Part shown: piece by piece, positions 45,890 through 57,900 of the stretch
Position numbering within the stretch: position 1 is the first letter of the stretch
How the letters are laid out: every line of letters starts with the position of its first letter
NCBI GenBank assembly: GCA_014526335.1
Contig: JACTAT010000029.1
Coordinates: 1,665,372-1,729,371 of the forward strand
Direction of reading: 5' to 3'
From: Chrysaora quinquecirrha
Taxonomy: Eukaryota > Cnidaria > Scyphozoa > Semaeostomeae > Pelagiidae
DNA: 64,000 bases
Translations under genes and position numbers: made by a program
Notes under the pieces: model-generated
The model's database searches: none
What the model was told of the DNA's origin: nothing
What the model saw: only the letters and a program-made list of their open reading frames with translations

Positions 45890-45970
45890 ACATTTAGCGT
45901 CAGTGGCTAGGGTGTCAGTAATAGGTTAACCAATCGAGACCTCGACACTGGTTCGAACGCTACCGTGGCT
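45890..45970 (+). repeat. Possible tRNA-derived SINE head
   Basis: GGTTCGAACGC resembles a Pol III B box, preceded about 45 bases upstream by TGGCTAGGGTG, a weak A box. A T-arm does not fold properly, so this is not a functional tRNA. Confidence 0.25.
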
Positions 45971-46021
45971 GTGGCTCCAACCCCGACCTCACTGACCTCC
46001 TGACACAACAAGTCAGCTGTA

Positions 46022-46208
46022 TTAAATCACGAAGCTACAGTTGTTCTTAAACTTAGCTACAAAAGGGTGTGTCTTGAATTTGTTATAGGTGAAATTCAAG
46101 GCCCGCTTCATCCAAGCTGTCCTTGCTTGGATCTTGTATGAATTGTAAACCCGATCTGCTACTATCCCTACGAATAAGACACCTCCGCCTACCGTAGTGG
46201 TTACAATA
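46022..46208 (-). other. Possible terminal exon of unknown gene
   Basis: On the minus strand a GATGATTTCAG acceptor-like sequence is followed by an open frame of about 61 residues with a glycine/valine-rich hydrophobic segment (TVGGGVLFVGIV) and a basic tail, ending at 46022. No family match or upstream exon was found. Confidence 0.2.
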
Positions 46209-46319
46209 TCTGAAATCATCGATATCAGACAAGTATAGAAAAGGAAAATTTCGGTCTATTTTAAGTTTCTTGATTGTTTCAAGGTCGCACAGCATTGAAT
46301 TTAAAACCATTACACATCA

Positions 46320-48930
46320 CAAAGTTGAATACAATTGGCGCGTAAATACCAAGGTCATATACTTTACGATGTTTACCCTGGTATTTAGCACGTTTTCATT
46401 TTAGAGCTCAAAACTTCCATTTCTTTCAGAAAGCTCTCTGCCTTTTCGTTACGTTACTACATAATAAATGAAAGATATGCTGAAAAAACGAATTCATAAG
46501 AATTTCGTAATAACGTTTAGTTTCGCAATAAATTAAAGTGTCAACTACATATCCTTTAAGTTCGTCTTGTGTTTGTCTTGCAGTGCAACTTGAATACAAA
46601 TTAGCATCAAGATGCACTAATTCGGACTTTTTATCTACCCTTTCTCTTCTATGTTCCCAATAGATATCGGAGCATATACATTAATTTTTTTGGTATTTAT
46701 AAACTCAGTTTTTACGATGTTGGTGACGAAACAAAGATTTAAAAATGTTTCTGCACATGTTTTATTCATATTTTATGCATCCTTAATTGAACATTAAATA
46801 AAATGAAATAGTAAGATTTAGTAACATTTAGTAATGTTGTCTTCCCAGTAATTGCTGCAAATAAATTCTCTCTATGTCTTAATTAATTCTGAATTTTAGA
46901 TTTTAATTTTAATGGAAATTTTTTTTTCTTTTTAAATCTTCTTCATGTGCGAGGAATAGTAATCAATCTGATAAATATATTTTATGTCAATTTTAATTGT
47001 ATATCAATGTTAAATAATTATAAATAGGTGTGTATCTTAACAAGTAGAAACGTTTTCATGTTTAAAATTATTCTGATCAAGCATGGTAATCCATTGTTGT
47101 GATAAATTCTGTTTCTTTATTTTTAAGACTGGGATTCTAGAAAAACATCGTATTAATCATTCAAGTGAATCTTATACTTTTTACTTGTAAAACATTTGTA
47201 TGTGCGAATAACTTCCGTGTTCCTTTGTATCCCCACTAATTCTCATTCTTCATTGATAAAACGTATTGTTAACTCTTTTCCTTTATATTTAAGACCGGGA
47301 TTCGAGAAAAATATCATATTAATCATTCAAGTGAATCTTATACTTTTTACTTGTAAAAAATTTATATAAGCGAATAACTTCCGTGTTCCTTTCTATCCCA
47401 AATAATTCTCATTCTTCATTGATAACAACGTATTGTTAATTCTGTTCCTTTATTTTTAAGACCGGGATTCTTGAAAAACATCGTATTAATCATTCCAGTG
47501 AATCTTATACCTTTTACTTGTAAAACATTTATATGTGCGAATAACTTCCGTGTTCATTTCTATCCCCACTAATTCTCATTCTTCATTGACAACAACGTGT
47601 TGTTATTTTTTTAGGAATCACATTTAAGTGCAGTTCTGTCGTATCGTGACATCAGTTGTGGCGTGCTGACTAACTCAGGTGCGTAAAATAGATTTTTAGG
47701 AAAATTTTTTCGATAAGTCTATGTAAATTTTCGTGGATAGAACTATCTAGATCTGGAATAACTTTTCTTTTATTAGGCTGCTAAGATTTTAGTTTAATGT
47801 ATCTGTTAGCCTAACTCTTAAGCTAAAAGCATTTCAAAGTACCCCATCAAAATTCCGTGTCTGCATTTAGCAAAACGTTAAATGTCTAGCTCTAGAAAAC
47901 TCAAACAAGATATGTAGAAGCTAAGCTGTTATAGGTTTTGTTATATTTTTCGTTAGGCTTATCAACAGTAATTCGTTCATAATCTATCAATGAATATATG
48001 AATCCAAATTTGAGTGCGACGAGTGACTGAAAGCCCCATTTTTTCCATACATAACAGAAAACGTTTAGCTGGCTATTTTTGTTACTGGTAGTCAAAAGAG
48101 TTCGTCTTCGATTTTAAACCCATGTATTTTCAGTCTAGAAATTTCCGATATGTCATAAATGAGAGAACTGCTAAAACAATTGTATCAACTGACCGAACTT
48201 GTAGAAATTGTATAAGTAATTGCTCTGCGTCTTGAGTTTTAATAGCGAAGTGCAGAGTCTCTGAGAAGTAACAGTATAGAGAATTTATGTCTGCCTTGTT
48301 TTGCTTTTTAAGGGCTTCCTTGTAAAATAGTTGAAACAGTTTTAACGCCCAAAAATAATTTTATTTCCTTACCGGGGTTGTACTCTTAGGTGCCAAATTG
48401 TTGCCCCACCCAATCTCTTCTAAATCCCACTGCCGCTCCTAAAAGGGCCAAAACTATTGTTAGAATTAGAACGTGAAAGAACTTAAAAATGAGAAGCAGC
48501 CAAAAACTTAGCATGAGGAATGCTGAAGGACAAAGGTCAAAAGGTCGGGAAAGGAAGCAGAAAAAAAAACACGAAAAATAAAATGATTTAAGGGATTTAA
48601 GACTATTGGGAAATAAGAGTTGGACGATCGTGCAGGCGCTGCCGAAATTCAATGAAGTAAAGGAGCAGCTCATTGGTGATTGTTTTTTAATAGATATGCG
48701 TTTTAAATGATCTGCGATTTATGATGCAAATGAAGATTCAATGCTCATGAGAGGCGAGAGGCGTCCGCCCAAGTATAGGCCCCCATGTCTTTGTCCCTAG
48801 CAAGAAGAGTTCTACTTTTCCGGACAGCAAATGCCATTGTCGAAGAAAACTTAAAAACACGTGCATGGACGTATTCAATATCAGTTATCCATATACTTTT
48901 AGGTAAATATTGTCATTTGCTACACGATTT
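46320..48930. other. Gene-free DNA upstream of the ZP-domain gene
   Basis: Very AT-rich, with no supported exon. It contains the 166-bp tandem repeat at 47096-47605. Regulatory DNA of the downstream gene may lie here, but no motif was singled out. Confidence 0.4.
47096..47605. repeat. Tandem repeat, three units of about 166 bp
   Basis: Anchored by AAGAC(C/T)GGGATTC at 47125, 47291 and 47458. Each unit continues with ATTAATCATTC, GTGAATCTTATAC, CGAATAACTTCCGTGTTC and CTCATTCTTCATTGA. Unit-to-unit identity is high. Confidence 0.9.
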
Positions 48931-48935
48931 ACATC

Positions 48936-51900
48936 ATGTTGATTGCCGTGCTCTCATTTGTTCTATTGCAACTATTTCCTTTCACACAAGGTAAGATGAA
49001 ACAAAATATGAACTTTTTTTGTTGTTTTTTCATTTTTTATCCATAAATAAAATCTTGGTGTTACGTAAAGAGCGTATTGGCCTTATCTTTCGCTTTTGAC
49101 ATTTAGACCCAGGCCCTGTCCTAATGAATAATATAGTCAAGAAATATCCATTCTTTTCGCAAGATTCATATCCCTAGTCAGCGCCTCAAGGAGGCCAGTA
49201 AAGATATTCCTGAAATTTATTGTCATATTTGCATACTAGTGGAGGTCGATCGTAGTACTTAGACATTATTCTATTCAACCTTATCAAAGTAAGTACAGCT
49301 AAACTAAGCAGGGTAGTTTTGAATCATTTGACAGGCATTATTGATCCTCGCTAAGAATGCCTAGTTATTCTTCTTTCATTCTTTAAATAAATTTTCATGA
49401 GTTTTGATTGCTTATTAATTTTTAATAGACGACCAAGGGAAAGATCCTCAAATCCAAACTTGATTTTTTTTTAAGCCTTTCAGTATCTCATGGACCAGAG
49501 TAGAAATACTTACTGGTCTTGACTCAGGATGCCAAGCATCCCTGATCAAGATAACAATGAAGTACTGATGATGCATTAATTGTTTTCTTCAGCCTACTTA
49601 AGAGTGTTCCAGCTCTGTGAAGGAAGCAATGGTACACTGACCTGCCCAAACAATTACAACGTAAGGGTTATTTATGTGCAATATGGTGGTCCAGCATCAA
49701 CTACATGCACTGGAAGTAATCCAGCAGATCAAAATTGCAAAATATCTACAGCTGCTGCACGGTTAAGTACAAATAACATCGCTGCTATGTGCCAAAACAA
49801 AACAAGCTGCTTTCTTCAGGCGTCTAGTTCGATATTTGGAGATCCATGTGTTGGAAAGAACAAGACATTAACAATCAATTATTATTGTTTAGGTAGATCA
49901 AACTTTAATCAATGTTTCCAGAAGGTTAGAGCATTGATTACCACCATTCATCAAAAATATTAACATCGGCGCAATTGATTTACATTTACCTTTAATTTTT
50001 ATTGGTATCTAGGCTGGGAGGGCCCTTAATCACATAAATTACATTCAACATATAGACTATTTTTGGATAAGGCTAAACTTATGGGACATTTTAAAAAACA
50101 AACGACATTTTGAACTTGCAAGACTTAATCATGTAGACTATTGTGATAGTTTTAAACTAAATTTCTTACAATTATTGAACTAATACCATTTAATGCATAT
50201 GATAAGATGTAAGCGCGATAAGAAAAGAAGTTACATATAGTTAATTAACAGTGCAGCAAATGAAGAAAAGTCAAGAATGAAACATATACAAGCCTCGTAA
50301 TATGACATCAAAAATCAAAACAAGAATTATAACTAATAGGATGAATACTATTTTAATAATATACTGTTAAAACACTATTTTCCGATTGTAATCATCACTT
50401 TTTGCCAGTTAAGCTTCCATGTCAGAATTTACAGAATAAAATATTGCTTGGCTTAACTTGATTTTGCTTTGCTACTTTTATTCTGTAATTTTAAAAATGA
50501 AATCAAACAGGCATGCTTTACAAATCAAAACTTGTCGTTTTTTTATTAAACAATTGACAGTAAGGTTCTTAATATTTGTTTTCTTCCAAAATTACATATT
50601 CTCTATAGATTTTAATAAAGAAACTTTGTTCTTAGAAAAGCCAAGAAAAGGCTCCAACGTTCTGTATGTTCTGGGCGAAGGATGTAATTCTCCTTATGCT
50701 GCAGGAGAAGAAAATTGCGTTCATTGCCGTTGTCAAATGTTAATAAATGGCATTCCAGTAAAACTGCCGAACAAGTATAGAGGGTTCAATTTTGCAGCTG
50801 TTGACTTTGCTACTTTAAATATACTTGAGACAAAGAACTTCGATACACATGGAAACTATTGGAAAGCTGGAGATATGATAAGCTGGATAAACAGTTTGAC
50901 GAGTGGTACGTTGGTAATGTTATGCAGTAAAGACGAGGCAACTGTTCGCATGTCATCTGCTGCATGGGCAACATTGGTATTCCATTTCAAATACTTTGCA
51001 TATTATTCGACCGTTTGCACTTCTATTTTCAATTGTCCAAAAATATTTCGCTATCTTCTCTACGAAAAAACGAAAAAAATCAATTTTGTATGCCAATATT
51101 TCGTCCTGCAATGCAGGCCTTGTTCAGGGCTAATGAGAATAATCTTTTTATTTGTTTTTATATCAATGAAATTTAAAAGCAGAAGAATACAATACAATAT
51201 TCTGTACCGCCCATAGCAGAAATAGACATGACGTCATCTGGTTCTGGCTATGGACGGACTTAAAAATTTCTTTAACAATCCCACAAGTAGAAAAATAACA
51301 ACCAACAACAACAAAGACGGACAACAAACACAAAAGAATAGGTCACTGATTGTTCGGTTGCTTAAGCTATTCATACAGGAAGACCCTGCAAACCAAAGAT
51401 GCACGAGGACACAGAGAGAATTCTTTGATATCTATAAATTTTTACCCCCGAGCAGCAGAGAATAATCTAACGGATATATTAGTTAAATCCAGTATGTACC
51501 GATTTTTAAATTTGTTTGGTGGATACAACGCATGCGTTTTCTACTTACGGTCCACCCACGCGATTGCCCCCAAATTTCATCTACAAATCCTACATTTTGA
51601 CCAATCTACCCACATTCTACCTATGTTCATTAGCCCTGAAGAAGTCCTGCATGGCAGGACAAAATATTGGAATGAAAAATTAATTTTTTTCGTTGTTCTC
51701 TCTCTGCCGTTTTGCCTTGTTCCTTTCTTCTAATAATCTCATCTCGTTTCACGTTTTTACCGCTTAGATTATGTATTGTTATGTATATTTTTTATGTATC
51801 AAGATCAAGTGCCGGGTGTGCAATATTTACAGATATTACATGTTTGCTGTCTGTCCCTCGTAATGAATATGTAAAAAATTGTGTAAATACTGAATGCTTT

Positions 51901-54900
51901 TTGGGGGTCACATCGAAACAAGCACGGAACATAAAACACAAACATATCTTCAATCTCTTGTTAAATTGTTGTATCCTCATAATTTTTTTCAATATTTCCT
52001 TCGATACCCAGATCAAAAGTCAACGTGATTGTTTAACCTTGATCATCGAACCTGATCAGATGTAGCTTAACATTGACAAGTAGAAAAGGTTTGGGGCAAG
52101 ACACTCGTTTTTTGGTTCGTGGTCCAACAATTTGGTAAGAGATTGTAGATCCTTTTCCTTTAAAAACTACGAAACTTTTTCAGTAGTACACCAATAAGCT
52201 TCTTCGATAACAAAGTGTAATTAGAAATTCGATCGTAATATACTTACATTTTTGTTTTAGGACAGTTTGGGATTGAAAAACCCACACAAGACTGATAGAT
52301 CATCACATGCTTTGATAGGATTTAAAGGAATTTCACCAGTTAATGTTACAGCAAAATCGAAGACAACTACAACGGGAGATTTGCCTGCAGTAGTATCTCT
52401 TGTAATCGGTATGAAAAATGCTAAGAGATGTTATCTCATCCTTGAACAGTATATTTATGCTATTTCAATGTGATAGTTGATACTCCATCGCATTCTGAAA
52501 AAGTACTTAAGATTTTTGCATAATTATTGCCGCAAGAGGCAATACAATCTGTTTATTATTCTAAGTAACTCAAAGTGGCCCTAATTACCAAACATTATGA
52601 GAATTAGCTATTTCACTGCCTTGAAATAAAATGTAAAGTAAAGAGTCATTTTGCCCACAAGTTGAAATGAAAACATCAAGATGAAAACATCAAGAGGTTT
52701 AGACTCTTTTTGCCATTCAATTTTTTCCGATGCAAAAATGTGCTGACATATTTTTATTTTTATTTTAGACATCAATGAATGTAAATCCCATTCAATAAAT
52801 AACTGTCATGTGAATGCCGATTGCACAAATACTGATGGATCATATAACTGCGCATGCAAAAATGGTTTCTCTGGCGATGGAATTTCTTGCGTAGATATAG
52901 ACGAGTGTATAGATGGTCCACAAGGGTGCAATGTCAATGCCAACTGTACAAATACTCTCGGATCATATGAATGTAATTGTAAAAATGGATTTTTGGAAAT
53001 GGTTTCAGTTGTGACTGTAAGTTTTTGTTTCTGTTGGCGTTGATAAAATTCACTGTCATCTATTGAAGGACCATCCTAGCTCTGACAAAGGATGTCTATT
53101 GCTTGCAGCAACATGTAAATACAAATGGAAAAATTCTGAATTTAATGTTATTCAGAAGAATATATAGAGGATTTAGAGGTCACCCATAAGAACGTGCGAA
53201 GTGAAGAGAGGCAGAGCGTTAATTTTGAGTAAGATAACGAACAAGGGAGTTTAGGGGGAAACTTCAATGATAGTTCTTTAAAAAAAGAAGGAAGGAGTCA
53301 TTTTCTAGTTAACGTAGATTAGTTACTACGTCATAACAAGCTTAAGAACAAAGAAAATAAAGACATCTTTATGAACTTAAGGCAGCCCATTTTTCAATTC
53401 AGAGTTGCTCAAATATAAGAAAGAACTGCCCTATCTTGATTATATGGTTTGAGCAATTCATGCTTATTAACTACTTTGTCTACGCTATCCTTTTCCCAGA
53501 GGGTTTTGTTATGCCTGAGTTTGAACATTGTGCCTGCAGCGACCCAGTCTAATGTCCGTTATTTTCTGTCTTTTGAAGCTGGAGTTACAAGAATTATTTG
53601 TGGCGAGACGGCAATGACAGTTTACCTGAATGAGTATACAATGAAATCCAACAGAACTTCAATTACACTACGCAATTCATCTTGTACTGTGAAGAGGTTT
53701 ATGCCAGGAAATGTGCTCGGCTTGGTGACAAGTTACAAAGATTGCGGAACAATTATGAAAGAAACGTCAACGCACATAGAATATACAAATGAAGTTCTTT
53801 TGCAAGAAAATCCTTTACCTGGTAAAATCACACGTACAATTCACAAAAGCATTGCCGTTACTTGTTCAATAGCAAGACACGCAGATACTAATGTTATCCA
53901 GATGCTTGCTCCAGTCACGACCGTCAATGCTACTGAATGTAAGAAGTCTGCTTTTATTAATATTTCACTTTTACTTAATTTACGTTTCTGCTGTAAACGT
54001 CAGTCAAAGAGAAACTTTGTCTTTTCATGGAAAGAAAAATCCATTTCTAGGTAGTTACCTCTTTGGAGAAACAACGAAAACCTGTTGCTTCGTTTCAGTT
54101 GACCAGGAAAGTCTTATATTGCTAAAATCTTCTATTCTATTCTTACCTTCAACGTAGGCAACAAGAAAATAAAACTTGAAATGCAATGAAATGAAAGAAA
54201 TTGCTCTCAGTGAACAGTTCTCTTTGCTGATCATTGTTGTTTATTCATTAACCGAAAAAATCTATATCTTTTCTTTTGGCAACTCCTTTCATCAAACCTT
54301 ATCATCTTATAAATAAAATAATTTGTAATTTTCAACAATTATTGATACAGTTTTATACCTCTCGCGCAGATTCCATATTTCCTCTTGCGTTATATAGGAA
54401 ATCGAAAATTTTATTTAAAGGTGCTGTCATTTAGGCGTATTTACTGTCTGTTTCAGTTGGCTATGGAAGCTTCAAAATAACATTATCCATGATGACATCT
54501 TCGGATTTTTCAACGAAAGTGACAAACTTTCCAGTCACTGTCAGCTTGGATTCAAGAGTTCACTTTGAAGCTCAAGTTAACTCACCAGACACAGCTCTGT
54601 TACTTGAAGAATGTTCGGCTTCTCCAACGATGGACAAAAATCACCCATCAAAACATTATCTTATCAAGAACAGGTATGTCGCGCCCGGGAGGGGTACTTC
54701 AATGTGTCCATGATTAGACGTGAATCTGGACTTTGACAAAAGGACCCATTTGTATGATAGGATTTTCAAGGATTTCTGACCCATTTGCATGGGTCTCTGT
54801 GCCGTTTCGAGGCTGTCTTGTGTATAAAGGGCTGAAAATTGTTAAAACTTTCTCATTCATACTTGCAAAATTTGTGAAGTGAATGAGCGAAGAAGATGAA

Positions 54901-57900
54901 GAAGACATCGTCGAGTGATTCAGCTAAGTTTTACTTATTTTTATCTTTGTTGGTTTGGTCATGTCCTTCAGAGCTTGCAGTAAAATAATTTGTGTAGGTC
55001 TTGGCCTAAATTCCAGCTATCGATGTGCGTTGCTGCACGTGTGGTATGGTAATCAGTAATGAACTGCTCGAGGTCTTCACCTGTGTTTCAATTTTTCTTG
55101 CAGATTCAATATGTTAAATCATGAGATACATGCTGCTGTTCCCAGCTTTGGGAATTATTGTTATGCTCAATTAGCTTTGAGCTGTGTGAAATGTTGTGTG
55201 CTCCAGCTTGTTCGGAGCTGTGCTTTTGTGCAAAACGATTCTTTGAAATCGAGTGTTACTTTTTATGCTCTATTATAGAGCCTTGTGTGTCGTGTGCTGC
55301 TTGTTGCAGCAACCTATTGCCTTTTCATGTTTTATGCTCCTTGCAAATTTACTTTTTGAATTAATTGCTTTTTGCAGTGTATTTGCTGGACTGTGTTCTG
55401 TCAATTTGGCCATTGGTTGGTGGTTTGGTGGGGAACCAAACCCCAACCTTTGGACTGAAATTTTGATTATTTGCAATTGGGCCTGTGTACATTCGCCCAA
55501 CTTGCTCCTATGATGACAGAACACAGGCAATCATGCTAACTTGTTATGTTAGACATAAGGCTCAACAGCTCTGAGGGGCATGGCCAAATTTAATGGTGGT
55601 TCGGATTTGGGTTTGTGGTTGCGAACGACCAGGCTTTAATGTTGGAAATTCTCTTTTGCACTTGAGCAAATACCAAGAGTTTCATTGAGTGATATAAGTT
55701 TAATATAATTTTGAATACAATTTTTCATTCAACTTTGATGATTACATGCTGAAATTTCTCTCCATTTTGTTTAAGGAAATTTCAGGAAATAAAATAATAA
55801 TGCATTGCCATAACTAGTACCAGTATGACATCACATATGTACGCTGTCATCACAGAGAACCACTTCCATATATTGTTGTGTCTATAGACTATCAAAACTT
55901 TAACTTTCGACAGTGATTTAGAATAAGATATAACTTACTTTTTTACCAATAAAGAAAATCTGCTAATGGATGAATGGCCAGATCGTTCACAGTTTCAGCT
56001 GATCGACAACTTACAGCAACCAGTCCAAATTACAGATGAGATGATGATGGATTTAATATATTTTCCCAGGCATTTCATATCTCAAAACACTTCCCAGATG
56101 CCCAGCATGTCCATTAGCAGCGATAAGGGAAGCACAGGAAAGCCACTTAGGCCTGGGAACATGAAAAGATTCATATTTAAAATTAAGGAAATGTTGAAGT
56201 TAAATACTGTTGTGTTAAAAAAACATCGATCTTTCCATGATCTTTCATAAAAAATATTGACAGAATAACACAAGGGATATCTACTATCAGAAATAAGCAT
56301 GCCTTTTTCACTTCAGAGCTTTATCATGGGCATCCTATATGGTTTATTCAGCCGAAAGAATGGCTTAATTTTTGAACGGCTAATGATCACAATTACCTGG
56401 GTCAAGATATTGTGAAATTTTAAAATGTTCCTTTTGCTTTCAGTAGTATACAAAAGCAGATTTACTCATAACACGACTTGTATTGAGGTCTAAGAACTGA
56501 CTTATTATTATAGCAGAAGCCAAATTTGATTTACAAAGAGGAAGTTGGTAGTTAGTATACATTATCATCAATCAAAAGCTACACTGTTGTTCATTCCTAT
56601 ATCTGGAAAAATAGTTGTTGTGATTTTAGAAATTCTTATGCTTAAGAATTTTTCACGTTCAGCCTCGCCATTTCATGAATTATAGCAATAGCTTGCTCTT
56701 TATTGGGATCGCAACACAGGAATTTTTTTGCGTGCGTGCATGCACAAAAGTGTCAGACCGTTGACCAAAGATTGAAAAATTAGCTCGAATTCTGCAAAAA
56801 GCTGTTGAAGATTTCGTTGTCGATTTCAAACATTGCACAAAACGGGAACGGGCCTTTAATTCGAACAGGGAGTGCTAAAGATAGGATGAAATGACAACTT
56901 GAAAAATTTCAGATAACTTCAGAATGCCAATATTCCCAGAGAAAGTGACAGACTTTTGGATAAATTGAAGATTTCTTCTAAGTAACGATTATTATTTTGT
57001 GATGGAAATGGGTGTGGATGTTTTTCTTTGAAGCTCCAAAAAAGAAACAAAATGGATGCTATTATGAATTAGATTTTTCGATACTGATTGGGACATAACT
57101 ATGTGTTATAATGATCTTAAATAATTTTAGTTCGAGATCTAAATGTTATCCGACAATAAAGTGAAAATGAGCAGCAAGCGTCAATGTTCAAAAACTACTC
57201 ACCGCGTGCTCTGTCTTCCTTGAATTGTTCACGGGACAGTCGTTAAAGGTCGTAATAGATACAGGGCCAGTTTTCGAGAAAACTGTATTTTATCAGACTC
57301 GAAATTCTTCTCAGATGTTTGGCATCTCTCTAAGCAAACTTGCCAGAAAGAAAGCGCATGAAAGTGACAAGATCTGTGCTTGTTCAATAATTTGATGGCA
57401 CAAGTAATCCCCCACCCCTTATTCAGTCCTGACACCACCATTGCAGCTCGCGACCAGCATGCTTAGGCAAAGCGTGCTCTTTGCACAAGGGCAGAAACAT
57501 TGTTTCCCTATGTCGGAGATCGCAAATTATAAGATCACACGAAACGACCAACCGACTAGTCTCGATGAACCGAAAGGAGTCTGCTATTTTCGTTTTATGT
57601 CGATGTCGTTGTAAACCTGTTTAACTGAATATGAAGAGCATAAGCTCTAGAAGTTAAATCAGCAACACAAGCTGCAGGACAGTAGACCAAAAAGTAATCT
57701 AAGCAACGTAGAAAAAGAAATAACGTATGACGTTCGGCATTTATAATGTTGACTCTGATTCAAGTCCAACTATTACTTTCTCCAATTGTTTGCTTGAAAA
57801 AAGCTGTAAAGATGCGCCAGGAATCTATTTTCAAAGTTGTTCTTTTTTCAGATGCGGTGTAAAAGATTCCACTGTGAATTTTCACGCCTCTGGCAGTCCT

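Noticed and set aside
45890..45970. A functional tRNA gene
   Set aside because: A B-box-like sequence is present, but T-arm and acceptor stems do not pair. Kept only as a possible SINE head.
55158..55530. Overlapping cysteine-rich ORFs on both strands in intron 7
   Set aside because: Low-complexity TGT/TGC-rich DNA, with no splice sites linking them to the ZP gene and no family match.
57727..57851. Upstream extension of the exon 8 frame
   Set aside because: The stretch ends in a strong polypyrimidine-AG acceptor in the correct phase, and ZP homology starts only after it, so it is intron.
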